This document shows, in pieces, positions 21,781-32,234 of a stretch of 64,000 nt of DNA (positions are counted from its first letter, which is position 1; each line of letters opens with the position of its first letter). The DNA comes from UPXZ01 sp049840795. Its GTDB lineage: Bacteria; Bacteroidota; Bacteroidia; Bacteroidales; Paludibacteraceae. A program made the position numbers and the translations under genes. The DNA lies in the NCBI GenBank assembly GCA_049840795.1, contig JASGJK010000049.1, positions 62,001 through 126,000 of the forward strand, read 5' to 3'. Below the pieces are notes generated by a model that saw only the letters and a program-made list of their open reading frames with translations, did not search any database and was not told the DNA's origin.

Positions 21781-23211
21781 TTACATCAGCGGACTAAATA
21801 AACGTGCGTACGATTCTTTTAGCTTTTGTCTGCGCCTTCTGTTATTCCACGCTTCCAATGTAAGTTCTTTACAGTGAGATAAATCATTTATAAACAAATC
21901 CTTTAGTTGCAGCGCTGTCTTTTTGTCGTAGATAAATGCGTTGGCTTCAAAATTTTGTTCAAAACTGCGTTCATCCATATTGGCAGAACCGATAATCGAA
22001 AGAAAATCATCAATTACGATGGCTTTACTATGCAAAAATCCGTCCATATACAGAAAAATCCGTACTCCGGCTTCGAGTATGCTTCCCAAATAACTGAATG
22101 TGCTGGCATCGGAAAGTCGAGCATCCGATTTGCTCGGTATCATCAAAAAAACTTCCACGCCACTCATTGTAGCTAATTGAATACATCCTTCAATCAGTTC
22201 GGGTGGCATATAATAGGGTGTGTGAATATAGACATATTTTTCGGCAGTCATAATGGCGGAAGCTATTCCCTGCATAATAGCAGCCCAGTCTGTATCCGGA
22301 CCGGAAGCCACAAACTGTATCAGGTTTTCGTCAAATGTTTTTGGCTGAGGAAAATACTTGGCATCGGTAATGATTTTTCGTTCCACAAAATACCAATCGA
22401 TTAAAAACAGTTGTTGTATGCCATGTACGCCCGAGCCTTCGATACGCACTACGGTATCTCGCCATCGACCTAATTCGTTGCCGTAGATATATCTATCGGC
22501 AATATTGACACCGCCTGTAAATCCGATTTCACCATCTACGATAATCAGTTTTCGGTGATTACGGTAGTTTATTTTGCTTCGCCTGAATCGCAAACGAAAC
22601 GGTAAAAACGGTTTCACGTAAGCGCCGGCATCTATTAAACTTCGGATATAGTTTCGGGTTAAATTTAAACTGCCTACATAGTCATATATCACTCTTACCC
22701 TTACCCCTTCGTTCGCTTTTTCTATCAGTAATTCACGGAGTTGGTTTGATATTCTGTCGTTTTCAATAATGAAAAACTCTATGTGAATATGTTTTTTGGC
22801 GTGTCGGATAGCGTCAAACATCGACTCAAAAATTTCCTCCGGATTAGAATATACATCTATTTTGTTATAAGCATATCCTGATGCTTCGCTATTTTTAAAA
22901 AGTAGTTTGGTGAGCTTTAAAAAGTTTCTTGCCATGTGGCTTTCATTCAGCTGGTTAATGCTAATAGAAGCCACTGGGCGTTCCTTTATTCGATGGATAC
23001 TCTTTTGAGAAATCATTTTTCTTTTTCTGAAATCGTGCCCCAAAATCAGATAAATGATGAGTCCGACAAATGGCAGAAATATAAGTACAAGCACCCACGA
23101 TAATGATTTAGCAGGGTTCTTGTTCTCCAACAAAATCACCGAAATAGCGGAAAATATTGTGTAAGCGTATAATCCGATAAAAAGGAAAAAAAGGACATCG
23201 TTAATTTTCAT
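21781..23211 (-). CDS. cls: Cardiolipin synthase (phospholipase D family)
   Basis: Condenses phosphatidylglycerol to cardiolipin at the inner membrane. It has 476 residues. The N-terminus holds two membrane helices with a PLDNF-type segment (about residues 4-60; KNPAKSLSWVLVLIFLPFVGLIIY). Two HKD active sites follow: YRNHRKLIIVDGEIGFTGG near residue 220 and LHSKAIVIDDFLSIIGSANMDERS near residue 400. This architecture is that of ClsA/B-type enzymes. It is monocistronic in appearance; ribD ends 68 bases upstream on the same strand. Confidence 0.95.
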   Translation of the reverse strand: MKINDVLFFLFIGLYAYTIFSAISVILLENKNPAKSLSWVLVLIFLPFVGLIIYLILGHDFRKRKMISQKSIHRIKERPVASISINQLNESHMARNFLKLTKLLFKNSEASGYAYNKIDVYSNPEEIFESMFDAIRHAKKHIHIEFFIIENDRISNQLRELLIEKANEGVRVRVIYDYVGSLNLTRNYIRSLIDAGAYVKPFLPFRLRFRRSKINYRNHRKLIIVDGEIGFTGGVNIADRYIYGNELGRWRDTVVRIEGSGVHGIQQLFLIDWYFVERKIITDAKYFPQPKTFDENLIQFVASGPDTDWAAIMQGIASAIMTAEKYVYIHTPYYMPPELIEGCIQLATMSGVEVFLMIPSKSDARLSDASTFSYLGSILEAGVRIFLYMDGFLHSKAIVIDDFLSIIGSANMDERSFEQNFEANAFIYDKKTALQLKDLFINDLSHCKELTLEAWNNRRRRQKLKESYARLFSPLM

Positions 23212-23278
23212 AGCTTTTCAAACCGTAGTAATTTTTTCACCTTGAAATTGATTGCGTATGTGTTTTTAGTGAAATAAG

Positions 23279-24370
23279 TTAATCTCTTATACCAAGCGTT
23301 ATAATATCGTTTTCCGTTTCGTTCTTTTTATAGTGAATCCACCGGTGATTTTCAATGGTGTTGGCGGAGTCTATTTGAGCATTTTTCAAAATGGGCGCTC
23401 GTATGCCTTGTTTGATTATTTGAGATGAAGTTTCAATGTTTGCTTCGTCCCACAAACCCTCTTCAATAAAACTGTTGAGTAGCTTTGTTCCTCCTTCAAC
23501 GAGTACGGAATGAATATTTTTTTTATACAATGATTTGATAATGTCATTCAGACATTTATGGTCAAATATTGCACCTAAATATTCCAAATTACTTTTGTTA
23601 ACTTGTTGCTTTTCTGTAAAAATGATGGTTGGCACTTTTTCGTCTTTCAGATGGTAATTGTCTGGTATAATTCCTTTTCTATCAACAGCGATTCGTACAG
23701 GTGATTTTCCGTACCAGTAACGAAGCGTAAGTGATGGATTGTCGAGTAGTACGGTGTTGGTGCCAACGAGTATAGCCATATTTTCCGAACGCATTTTGTG
23801 GGTCAATTGTTGAGTTACCGGATTAGAAATTTTTAATGGCGGTATCAACTGATTTTCTCGCATAATATCAATAAATCCATCGGCAGTTTGCGCCCATTTA
23901 AGCGTAATAAAGGGTCTTTGCTTTTCTTGGTAACAGAAAAAGCGCCTGTTAAGATGTCTCGATTCTTCTTCGAGTACACCGATTTCAACGTTGACTCCTG
24001 CTTTTTTAAGAATATCAACCCCTTTACCTGAAACTTTCGGATTAGGATCAAGTGTGCCGATAATAACATTGGGTATGCCGCTTCTCACTATTAAATCGGC
24101 ACATGGAGGTGTTTTGCCATAATGAGAACACGGTTCCAAGTTTACATAGAGCGTTGACTGGCGAAGTTGCGATTTATCTTTTACGGCGTTGAGGGCGTTG
24201 GGTTCAGCATGTGGTTCACCATACCGTTTGTGAAATCCCTCACCGATGATTTTGCCGTCACATACCACCACTGCGCCTACCATCGGATTGGGTGATGTAA
24301 AGCTACCGCCTAATTTAGCTAAGTAAAGGCAGCGAGCCATATATTGTTGATGAAGCTGAAAGGTATTCAT
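23279..24370 (-). CDS. ribD: Bifunctional riboflavin biosynthesis deaminase/reductase RibD
   Basis: Catalyses the second and third steps of riboflavin synthesis: deamination of the pyrimidine, then reduction of its ribosyl side chain. It has 363 residues. The N-terminal zinc deaminase shows HAEPNAL near residue 53 and PCSHYGKTPPC near residues 79-89. The C-terminal reductase (about 150-363) shows KWAQTADGFI, NMAILVGTNTVLLDNPSLTLR and VLVEGGTKLLNSFI. It is full length. No other rib genes and no FMN riboswitch are visible next to it. Confidence 0.95.
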   Translation of the reverse strand: MNTFQLHQQYMARCLYLAKLGGSFTSPNPMVGAVVVCDGKIIGEGFHKRYGEPHAEPNALNAVKDKSQLRQSTLYVNLEPCSHYGKTPPCADLIVRSGIPNVIIGTLDPNPKVSGKGVDILKKAGVNVEIGVLEEESRHLNRRFFCYQEKQRPFITLKWAQTADGFIDIMRENQLIPPLKISNPVTQQLTHKMRSENMAILVGTNTVLLDNPSLTLRYWYGKSPVRIAVDRKGIIPDNYHLKDEKVPTIIFTEKQQVNKSNLEYLGAIFDHKCLNDIIKSLYKKNIHSVLVEGGTKLLNSFIEEGLWDEANIETSSQIIKQGIRAPILKNAQIDSANTIENHRWIHYKKNETENDIITLGIRD

Positions 24371-24637
24371 AGCACGGTTTTCAACAGAATAGTATTACAT
24401 TTCAAACAAAAATACAACATTTTATTTAATTCCTAAAAAAACAGCTGAAAACAAATGCTACACAGTTCAATATTTAACGCTTTTAGTAAATGCGCTTTCT
24501 GTTGACAACTACAATATAGTTTTATAAAAAGAACCGTATGTCTTCTGAAAAAACTTGCTTTACCGTTGAATCTTCTATATAGTCCTTACGAATTAAAATA
24601 TATTGTGTATTTTTGTGGTATTAATTTTGAAATCAAT

Positions 24638-26821
24638 ATGTTTGAGAAAAAAATAATAGTCGCGATTATTGTATTATCATTTTTCTTTCTTTGTGCTCAT
24701 GGACAAAATCATTGGGAAACACTTGTTTCCGGGAATGATACTTGGAGTTATTTAGCAGCCACAAGTGCGCCACCTGCCGAATGGAATCAGCCCGAATTTG
24801 ACGATAGCCAATGGAAAACCGGCAAAGGTGGATTTGGCTATGGAGATGGAGACGATGCAACAGTTGTACCAGCGTGCAATTCAATTTATTTGCGCAAAAA
24901 ATTTACTATCAACGATATATCTCTGCTAAAGAACTTATTGCTTGATGTTGATTATGACGATGCCTTTGTACTTTATCTGAATGGAAAGGAGGTAGCGCGT
25001 TCTTCGAATTTGACTGATGCCATTCCGGTATATAATTCTTCGGTAACCATTGACCACGAAGCACTGTTATATCAAAAAATGGCTCCTGAACGGTTTATTC
25101 TTCAATTATCCGACTTGCTGCAAGGGGATAATCTTATAGCGTTGCAAGTGATAAATTACGGCGGGTCAAGCTCATCCGATATGAGTGCGGCAGCGTATCT
25201 CTTTTCGCAAGTGAATAGCACATCTCAGCAATATGGTAATTTACCGTCTTGGTTCGAAGCTCCTTTTGAAAGTAATTTGCCATTGATATTTATAGATACA
25301 CAAGGACAAACTATTGTTGACGAACCTAAAATTACGGCTAAAATGAAAGTTTTGAACAATCCTGCCGGAATCAACTCAATGACTGATGTTGCTTTCGAAT
25401 ATAATGGGGATATAGGTGTCGAAATAAGAGGTTCTTCTTCACAGTATTTTTTTGAAAAAAAGAGCTATACAGTCGAAACTCGTAATGCATCGGGTGAAAA
25501 TTTAAATGTATCGTTGCTCGGAATGCCAGCGGAAAATGACTGGGTACTGTATGGGCCATATTCGGATAAAACGATGACGCGGAATGTGTTAGCGTATGCT
25601 ATGGGAACTATGACCGACAGATGGAGCCCAAAGACACGGTATTGTGAGTTGTTTGTGAATAATGAATACCGTGGGGTCTATGTATTGGTGGAGAAAATAA
25701 AAATTGATAAAAACAGGGTGAATTTATCGAAACTGAAGACCACCGATATTACAGGAGATGATTTGACCGGTGGATACATTTTGCAATTTGACCGTTATGA
25801 CGACCCTTGCTGGGTATCTCCATATAAAGATCGCTCCAATAGTCACAATATTTATATCAATTATGTTGACCCCAAAGAAGAGAATATGACTTCGGAACAA
25901 AAACTATATATTAAGAATTATATTACCAATTTTGAAAACGCGATTCGTTCTGCTAATTTTACCGACCCGCAATCGGGATATCGACCTTATGTTGACTTAA
26001 CCTCGTTTGTCGATGTGTACATCATGAACGAAATAAGCCGCAATGTAGATGGGTACAGATTGAGTACTTATTTTTATAAAAACAAAGACAGCAAAGACAA
26101 ACGAATAGCTATGGGACCCTTTTGGGACTACAACATTGCTTTTGGTAACGCCGATTACTATTCGGGTGCCAATACGTCTGGTTGGGTCGTTGATGGGGTT
26201 TCTTCCGGTGACGAATTCGGAATTCCTTTCTGGTGGGATAAATTCAGGTTAGACCCGTATTTTAATGCAAGACTTCGCACTCGCTGGGACGAGATGAGAG
26301 CTGCCAAATATAGTGAAGCAAATTTGTTCCGCATTATTGATTCGTGCGCAACGCAGTTGTCGGATGCGCAAGTGCGTAATTATAAAAAATTCAATACGCT
26401 TAATTCGTATGTTTGGCCTAATAGCTACATTGGCGGAACCTATCAGAATGAAGTTGCCCATTTGAAAACGTGGATAACCGCCCGTTTGACATGGATGGAT
26501 TCGCAAATAAGACTGCTCAATGGGATAAATGAGATCAACTCCAATCAATCGGGAATTTTTGATGTATTTACCTATCCAAATCCGTTTGTAGATTTTGTAA
26601 AGTTTAATTTTACACTTAATTATGCTGCCGATGTACATATCCAAATCGTTGATCTGATGGGAAAAGTTGTTACCGAGCATAACAAGCGTTGCGATGAGGG
26701 TGTAAATGAGATAATTATAGATAATAATGATTTGTATAATGCTTCAGCAATGTACTTATACAAGATATACGTTGATAAAAAGTTAGCAGCCACCGGAAAG
26801 ATATTGCACAAAAGACAATGA
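24638..26821 (+). CDS. Secreted CotH-kinase family protein with T9SS sorting domain
   Basis: I start it at the ATG 24638 (MFEKKIIVAIIVLSFFFLCAHGQ), a clear signal peptide; the frame is open 24 codons further upstream. After it comes a beta-sandwich of about 150 residues (SGNDTWSYLAATSAPPAEW, LDVDYDDAFVLYLNG) like those next to CotH in lamin-tail/CotH proteins. A CotH domain follows (RGSSSQYFFEKKSYTVETR, NDWVLYGPYSDKTMTRN, NEYRGVYVLVEKIKIDKNRVN, FWDYN). The last 85 residues (YPNPFVDFVKFNF ... LYKIYVDKK) form a type A T9SS sorting domain. It is probably cell-surface exposed. CotH is an atypical protein kinase fold, but the substrate here is unknown. A -7-like TATTTTTG lies at 24608-24615. Confidence 0.88.
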   Translation: MFEKKIIVAIIVLSFFFLCAHGQNHWETLVSGNDTWSYLAATSAPPAEWNQPEFDDSQWKTGKGGFGYGDGDDATVVPACNSIYLRKKFTINDISLLKNLLLDVDYDDAFVLYLNGKEVARSSNLTDAIPVYNSSVTIDHEALLYQKMAPERFILQLSDLLQGDNLIALQVINYGGSSSSDMSAAAYLFSQVNSTSQQYGNLPSWFEAPFESNLPLIFIDTQGQTIVDEPKITAKMKVLNNPAGINSMTDVAFEYNGDIGVEIRGSSSQYFFEKKSYTVETRNASGENLNVSLLGMPAENDWVLYGPYSDKTMTRNVLAYAMGTMTDRWSPKTRYCELFVNNEYRGVYVLVEKIKIDKNRVNLSKLKTTDITGDDLTGGYILQFDRYDDPCWVSPYKDRSNSHNIYINYVDPKEENMTSEQKLYIKNYITNFENAIRSANFTDPQSGYRPYVDLTSFVDVYIMNEISRNVDGYRLSTYFYKNKDSKDKRIAMGPFWDYNIAFGNADYYSGANTSGWVVDGVSSGDEFGIPFWWDKFRLDPYFNARLRTRWDEMRAAKYSEANLFRIIDSCATQLSDAQVRNYKKFNTLNSYVWPNSYIGGTYQNEVAHLKTWITARLTWMDSQIRLLNGINEINSNQSGIFDVFTYPNPFVDFVKFNFTLNYAADVHIQIVDLMGKVVTEHNKRCDEGVNEIIIDNNDLYNASAMYLYKIYVDKKLAATGKILHKRQ

Positions 26822-26967
26822 TTTGGTATGAAAATTGTTTAGAGTTAAAAATCACTTTTTACTGCCGTAATTTAAGGTTATCGGTATTTGTTCCTTATAT
26901 GCCCAAATGAAAAACTGTTTCTCTTTATCATACATAGAAATTATAAATAAAACAATATTATAAACCA

Positions 26968-27732
26968 ATGAAGAAAGTATTTACAATTAGTTTAATAGCT
27001 ATTTTTTTAGTTTCCTGTGCCGAATTGCTTTCGGTTGCCAATCAAGTCGCATCCACTGCAACAAGTTCTACCGGTGTTACACAGCAGGAAACCGCTTTAG
27101 GTTTGAAAAGTGCATTAAATGTAGGGATTGAATCTGCCGTAAAAAAGTTAGGTATAACCGATGGATTTTACAATGATGCGCTGCTTAAAATTATTTTACC
27201 TGATGAGGCGCAAGCTATTGTAAAAAACGTAAAATTAATACCTGGTGGAACAGACCTGGTGAACAAAGCCGTACTGTCGATGAATAGAGCCGCTGAGGAC
27301 GCCGTAAAAGAAGCCACTCCAATCTTCAAAAATGCTATCCTGAATATGTCGTTTTCCGATGCGATGGGGATACTCTTCGGTGACCAAAATGCCGCCACCA
27401 ATTATCTCAAAAAAACGACTTATACTCAGCTTCAAAATGCTTTTGCTCCTAAAATTAAAGCCTCATTGGACAAACCGCTGGTATTGAATACTTCTACTAC
27501 TAAAACTTGGAACTCTCTTACTTCGGCTTATAATACCGTTGCCAATAATCCGGTAGGCTCTATTGCTGGGTTAAAACCGGTAAATGTAAACCTCGAACAA
27601 TATGTGACCGGAAAAGCCCTTGATGCTCTGTTTGTAAAGGTAGCCGAACAGGAAAAAGCCATTCGTACAAATCCGGCGGAGCGTGCCACAACTTTGCTAC
27701 AACGCGTTTTCGGACAGTTGGACAAAAAATAA
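26968..27732 (+). CDS. DUF4197 domain lipoprotein
   Basis: 254 residues; the signal peptide ends in lipobox FLVSC (mature Cys near residue 17). The body matches DUF4197: ALGLKSALNVGIESAVKKLG, DGFYNDALLKIILP, LVNKAVLSMNRAAEDAVKEA, and FGDQNAATNYLKKTTYTQL. Its function is unknown; the family is an envelope lipoprotein in many Gram-negatives. It is flanked by single genes on the same strand with long gaps, so it is probably monocistronic. Confidence 0.88.
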   Translation: MKKVFTISLIAIFLVSCAELLSVANQVASTATSSTGVTQQETALGLKSALNVGIESAVKKLGITDGFYNDALLKIILPDEAQAIVKNVKLIPGGTDLVNKAVLSMNRAAEDAVKEATPIFKNAILNMSFSDAMGILFGDQNAATNYLKKTTYTQLQNAFAPKIKASLDKPLVLNTSTTKTWNSLTSAYNTVANNPVGSIAGLKPVNVNLEQYVTGKALDALFVKVAEQEKAIRTNPAERATTLLQRVFGQLDKK

Positions 27733-27782
27733 ATTCCCGTTAAATATTAAAAGCAAAGAAATTTAATTCGTTTTTTTTTATA

Positions 27783-27790
27783 TACCTTTG
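27783..27790 (+). promoter_or_regulatory. -7 element of the flavodiiron gene
   Basis: TACCTTTG followed by CAG, 84 bases before the start codon. The -33 region is a weak TTTA, so this is a partial match. Confidence 0.45.
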
Positions 27791-27873
27791 CAGAACAAAT
27801 AAACAAAATATTCTGTTATTCCTATTATGAAACAATGGGGTAACAGAATATCTTGTTATAAAGTGACTTTATT

Positions 27874-29091
27874 ATGTTTATAAATACAGAGATAACAAAA
27901 GATACATATTATGTTGGTGTAAATGACCGTGTTAAAGCAAAGTTTGAAAATATAATTCCAATCAGTAGAGGGGTAACATATAATTCATATCTGATAGTGG
28001 ATAAAAAAATAGCGTTGATTGATACCGTAGATGTTTGTTTCAGCGACTTATTTATTCATAAAATACAATCTCAACTTAAAGATAGAAACATCGATTACTT
28101 AGTTATCAATCATATGGAGCCGGATCATTCCAGTTCTATTGAGTTTATCCGAAAATACTATCCCAATATAACAATTGTAGGAAATACCAAAACACTCGGT
28201 ATGGTCGAGGGTTTCTATGGTATTGACGATAATGTGCTTGAAATCAAAGATGAGGAAATACTCTCTTTGGGCAAGCATCAGTTACAGTTTTATCTTACGC
28301 CGATGGTACATTGGCCTGAAACTATGATGACGTATGATATTTTTACCAAAACGCTTTTCACCGGAGATGCTTTTGGTAGTTTTGGTGCGTTGGATGGAGG
28401 AGTCGTTGACTCAGAGATGAATGTAGAGCGATATTGGGACGAAATGGCGCATTATTATGCCAACATTGTGGGCAAGTATGGTTCGGCAGTACAAAAAGCG
28501 CTACAAAAACTCACACCGCTCGAAATTCTTATGATATGTTCAACGCACGGTCCCGTATGGAAAGAACACATTGATAAGGCGGTAGATATTTATGATCGGA
28601 TGAGTCGTTATGAAGCAAAAGAAGGAGTTGTAATTGCTTATGGATCTATGTATGGCAATACCGAACAAATGGCTGAGGCGGTTGCTAAAGGGTTGGTATT
28701 ATCCGGAATAAAAAACGTGGTAATGCATAATATGGCATCGTCCGATTCTTCTATTGTGCTCCGTGATATATTCAAATACAAAGGTTTAGTTATCGGAAGT
28801 CCCACGTATAGCAACGAACTGCATCCTGAGGTGGATGCGCTTATTCGTAAAATAGAGGTTCGAGGAGTTAAAAAAAGAGACTATGCCTATTTTGGGTCGT
28901 TTTCTTGGGCGGGAGTAGCTAATAAAAAACTGGCAGCCTTTGGTGAAAAAATGAATTGGAGAATGGTTGATTTTACGGTGGAAGAAAAAATGGGATTAAA
29001 AGAAAATAACTACCAATCGTGTATTTTGCTTGGAAAAAAATTAGCAGAGTTGCTCCGTACGGAACTTACTCTATCGGAAAGTTGCCAATAA
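27874..29091 (+). CDS. Flavodiiron protein (A-type flavoprotein, FprA-like)
   Basis: Reduces O2 to water or NO to N2O in the cytosol of anaerobes. It has 405 residues. The N-terminal metallo-beta-lactamase-like domain holds the diiron ligands HMEPDH near residue 82, the H-W-P-E block near residue 147, GDAFGSFG near residue 167, and STHGPVW near residue 228. A flavodoxin domain (about 255-400) begins VVIAYGSMYGNTEQMAEAV with the FMN-phosphate loop and continues GSPTYSNELHPEVD and GSFSWAG. No fused rubredoxin or reductase is seen. This suggests an anaerobic or microaerobic lifestyle with oxygen defence. Confidence 0.95.
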   Translation: MFINTEITKDTYYVGVNDRVKAKFENIIPISRGVTYNSYLIVDKKIALIDTVDVCFSDLFIHKIQSQLKDRNIDYLVINHMEPDHSSSIEFIRKYYPNITIVGNTKTLGMVEGFYGIDDNVLEIKDEEILSLGKHQLQFYLTPMVHWPETMMTYDIFTKTLFTGDAFGSFGALDGGVVDSEMNVERYWDEMAHYYANIVGKYGSAVQKALQKLTPLEILMICSTHGPVWKEHIDKAVDIYDRMSRYEAKEGVVIAYGSMYGNTEQMAEAVAKGLVLSGIKNVVMHNMASSDSSIVLRDIFKYKGLVIGSPTYSNELHPEVDALIRKIEVRGVKKRDYAYFGSFSWAGVANKKLAAFGEKMNWRMVDFTVEEKMGLKENNYQSCILLGKKLAELLRTELTLSESCQ

Positions 29092-29272
29092 AAAATTTAG
29101 TTCCGATTAGGTTTTTCTCATTTCGTTTTAGCTGACCTGTGAAATTTGCCGAGATATATCGTATTGTAAAATAGCTTATTCTAAACGGTGAATGTAGATT
29201 ACAGGTGAAAGATCTGTATTACAATGCACGGTGTATGGTTAATATTTAAAACTCGAATCACAAAAAATATTT

Positions 29273-29731
29273 ATGAAGAGAATCATATATGTTTTAATTT
29301 TGCTTTTGGCTTGTTCAACCGTAAAGTCGCAATCATATCCATCAGGTTCAATCTCAGATTACGTGCCTGAAACGGCTGTAAGTGGTGGTTTTGGTATGGG
29401 AGGTAGTTCCGTTTTTGGTGGAAACTTGGAGTTGATGTTTTTACCAAAAATTAGTGCGCAACTCGGAGCTGGGATTGATGGCTTTTCCGGAGCAATCAAT
29501 TACCATTTTTATCCTACGGTAAGCTCACCTTTTCTGTCGCTTCAAGTATGGCAGAGTGGCACTGGCAATCGATACAAGGCATCGTATGTAGGACCTATTT
29601 TTCAGTATAGGGCAAATAGGCTTTTTCAAGCCGGTATTGGACTGGGACGGCTTATCGACAAAAAAAAGGATTATGAACCTAAAAGTAATTTTGTACTTTC
29701 ACTCAATTTGGGACTTTATTTCCAATTATAA
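29273..29731 (+). CDS. Small secreted protein of unknown family
   Basis: 152 residues with a signal peptide (MKRIIYVLILLLACSTVKSQ). The mature part has alternating hydrophobic and glycine-rich strands (GGFGMGGSSVFGGNLELMF, AQLGAGIDGFSGAINYHFYP, FVLSLNLGLYFQL) ending in aromatic F-Q-L, which suggests a small outer-membrane beta-barrel. No family recognised. The next gene begins 37 bases downstream. Confidence 0.65.
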   Translation: MKRIIYVLILLLACSTVKSQSYPSGSISDYVPETAVSGGFGMGGSSVFGGNLELMFLPKISAQLGAGIDGFSGAINYHFYPTVSSPFLSLQVWQSGTGNRYKASYVGPIFQYRANRLFQAGIGLGRLIDKKKDYEPKSNFVLSLNLGLYFQL

Positions 29732-29767
29732 ATTATTCGATTTTTAATATTCCTGATTTTTTTTAGA

Positions 29768-30178
29768 ATGAAAGAATTGACACTTATTACGCCCACGTTT
29801 ATATTTTCCGCTATATCGCTGATTTTTTTGGCATATACCAATCGTTTTCTTTCGTATGCTGCGTTGGTACGCGAACTTAAAAATCGCTATATGGAAGAGC
29901 CTACGGCTATTACTTTTGGACAAATAGCTAATTTGCGTAAAAGACTGAAATTAATCAAACGGATGCAGATTTTCGGTATTGTTAGTTTATTGCTCTGTGT
30001 GGCTACGATGTTTCTTATCTATATTGATTATCAAATAATTGCTGCCTATATTTTCGGAGTGGCTCTGGTCTGTTTAATTTTCTCTTTGGCTTATTCTATC
30101 TGGGAAATTATGATTTCGGCAAAAGCGCTCGAAATATATTTAAGCGATATGCATACTGTCGAAAAAGATACAAACTAA
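29768..30178 (+). CDS. DUF2721 family membrane protein
   Basis: 136 residues. There is a membrane helix near the N-terminus (FIFSAISLIFLAYTNRF) and two more near residues 75-120 (IFGIVSLLLCVATMFLIYIDY and the following AAYIFGVALVCLIFSL). A cytosolic stretch with RLKLIKRMQIF sits between. This topology and the loop match DUF2721, whose function is unknown. The gene is probably co-transcribed with the small secreted protein upstream. Confidence 0.8.
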   Translation: MKELTLITPTFIFSAISLIFLAYTNRFLSYAALVRELKNRYMEEPTAITFGQIANLRKRLKLIKRMQIFGIVSLLLCVATMFLIYIDYQIIAAYIFGVALVCLIFSLAYSIWEIMISAKALEIYLSDMHTVEKDTN

Positions 30179-30292
30179 CTTTTTCGATTAGAAATTGACG
30201 GCTACTGAGAAAAAAATAGGAAAATATCTGCAAATTTTCGACATAATATTTACGTAAACTGTTTCATTGCGATTAAAAATAATAACATAAGG

Positions 30293-30530
30293 TCGTCTTG
30301 ACTATTTAATTTGCAGCAATAATATTAAATAGATATCACACCTACGGCGCTTAAAACCAATGAGCTATATTCTTTTATTAAGATTTTGCCCCGATGGAGC
30401 TAAGAAGTACCGTTAGGTACGACATATTAATAACAGAATGATTATCAACTCATAAAAAAGTACCGGATGAACGACACGCAATACATCATAAAAAGTCAAG
30501 ATGAGTTCCATCTGGTATGATTTGTGTTGT
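30293..30530. repeat. Dispersed palindrome-rich repeat, copy 1
   Basis: Fills most of the 30179-30598 gene gap. It is a chain of short imperfect palindromes of the type xxCCnnnnGGxx: ACACCTACGGCGCTTAAAAC, GCCCCGATGGAGCTAAG, GTACCGTTAGGTACGACA, GTACCGGATGAACGACACG, and an arm with ATGAGTTCCATCTGG. It is followed by no gene of its own. The second copy is at 32588-32922. Nothing else is seen in the gap. Confidence 0.75.
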
Positions 30531-30598
30531 AAATGCATTCGAAAAATTTGCTAAGGCTTCACATCACTTCCATAGATAATTAAAATAATTATAAGTTT

Positions 30599-32074
30599 AT
30601 GAAAAAAATCATTGGTTTTGCTATCTGCTTTACTGCTTTGCTCTATTCTTTTTCGTCTTGTAAATCGAACGATCCGGTTGATACAAATAAATATGTTAAC
30701 AACTGGATATATGAAAATATGGTAAATTACTACCTCTGGAACGATAAAATTCCGCTTACTCCGGACTATACGCTCACTCCCGATAAGTTTTTTGCTTCCC
30801 TGCTTTATAAATATAACAAAGATACCAATCCGCACGGTGACCGCTTTTCTTGGATACAGGAAAACTACGTTGATTTACTTAATTCGTTAAGCGGCGTAAG
30901 CACCGATGAAATTGGATTTGAGTATGTATTTGTGCGCGTAAAAAACACAAATACATATTATTTATTAGTGCTTTATCCTAAGCCCGGAACCGACGCGTAT
31001 AGCAAGGGAATAAAACGAGGGGATTTTATAATGAAAATCAATGGGACAGATATAACAAAAAATAATTACAGTGTATTACTGTCGGGTACGGGCGCTAAAA
31101 CCCTGTCCGTTGCTAAGCTAACGCCTAATGCGGAGGGCAAGTACGATTTGTCGCTTATAGGTGATGTTAATGTGCAGATGAAAAGTAATTATGCTGAAAA
31201 TCCGATATATTTGGATAGTATATATACGGTTAATAACAAAAAAGTAGGATATTTGGTGTACAACTTTTTTGCGAATGATAATGGCGATGACTCTCGCAGT
31301 TACGACAAACAGTTGATGGAAGTATTACAAAAAATCAAATCGCAAGGAGCTACCGAGTTTATTTTGGATTTGCGTTATAACCGAGGAGGTACGCTAAGTT
31401 CAGCAGTAGCGCTGGCAAGCGCATTGGTAAAAAACAGATCGACTTCTAACTTATTGGATTCGTTGAGATTTAACCCATTGGTGCATAGTGAGCTAAAGAA
31501 AAGATCCGGCGCTGATTTCAACAAAGATCACTTTATAGATAAGGTAGTGAACAACAATCAACAAACGGTAGCGGCCGTTCCTACATCAAATTATTCTACT
31601 CTTTATATACTTGTTACCGGTAGTACTGCATCAGCCAGTGAATTGGTTATTAATGGATTAAAACCATATATGGACAAAATAACGCTGATAGGCGATACCA
31701 CCGTAGGAAAAAATGTAGGTTCAATCAGTCTTTACGAGAAAAATGATTCGAGAAATAAATGGGGAATGCAACCGATTGTTTTTCAGTATTATAATAGTCA
31801 AGGTAAGTCCGATTTTACAGCGGGATTTGTACCGGATTATCCCGTAGATGAATTTGAGTCCCTTTATTTGGTTAATTTTGGTAAGACAGAAGAGCCTTTG
31901 CTAAACAAAGCATTAAGTTTGATAAACGGAGGCTCGTCGGGTGTACATCCTCGAAAAGTGTATATTTCAGAAAAGTCATACTTGAAACAGAAAATTGAAC
32001 TTAAAAAAGTTAAAACAGATCTGTCTGATGATATCAGAGGAGAAGAAATCAGAAAAAAGATGTTGGAAAGATAA
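30599..32074 (+). CDS. S41 family (C-terminal processing type) peptidase lipoprotein
   Basis: 491 residues; lipobox FSSC follows a signal peptide, so it is envelope-anchored. An N-terminal helical segment (WIYENMVNYYLWNDKIP) leads to a PDZ-like domain (about 100-190; KRGDFIMKINGTDI) and the S41 core: VGYLVYNFF, FILDLRYNRGG, then VTGSTASASELVINGL with the catalytic Ser near residue 350 and GKNVGS with the Lys about 25 residues later. Such proteases are common in Bacteroidales, with variable substrates. It lies between two copies of a dispersed repeat. Confidence 0.92.
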   Translation: MKKIIGFAICFTALLYSFSSCKSNDPVDTNKYVNNWIYENMVNYYLWNDKIPLTPDYTLTPDKFFASLLYKYNKDTNPHGDRFSWIQENYVDLLNSLSGVSTDEIGFEYVFVRVKNTNTYYLLVLYPKPGTDAYSKGIKRGDFIMKINGTDITKNNYSVLLSGTGAKTLSVAKLTPNAEGKYDLSLIGDVNVQMKSNYAENPIYLDSIYTVNNKKVGYLVYNFFANDNGDDSRSYDKQLMEVLQKIKSQGATEFILDLRYNRGGTLSSAVALASALVKNRSTSNLLDSLRFNPLVHSELKKRSGADFNKDHFIDKVVNNNQQTVAAVPTSNYSTLYILVTGSTASASELVINGLKPYMDKITLIGDTTVGKNVGSISLYEKNDSRNKWGMQPIVFQYYNSQGKSDFTAGFVPDYPVDEFESLYLVNFGKTEEPLLNKALSLINGGSSGVHPRKVYISEKSYLKQKIELKKVKTDLSDDIRGEEIRKKMLER

Positions 32075-32234
32075 AACATAGAACGCTGATTTTTTTGCTT
32101 TTCCATATAAAAAGGACTGTTGCTGACGACATTCTTATGATTTAACAGCAGACATTCCTATATTTTTAGCCAAAGTGGATGTTTTTTTATAGTTTCAGAT
32201 TCTATTGCGTGGTATTGGATATACTGCTCTTTAG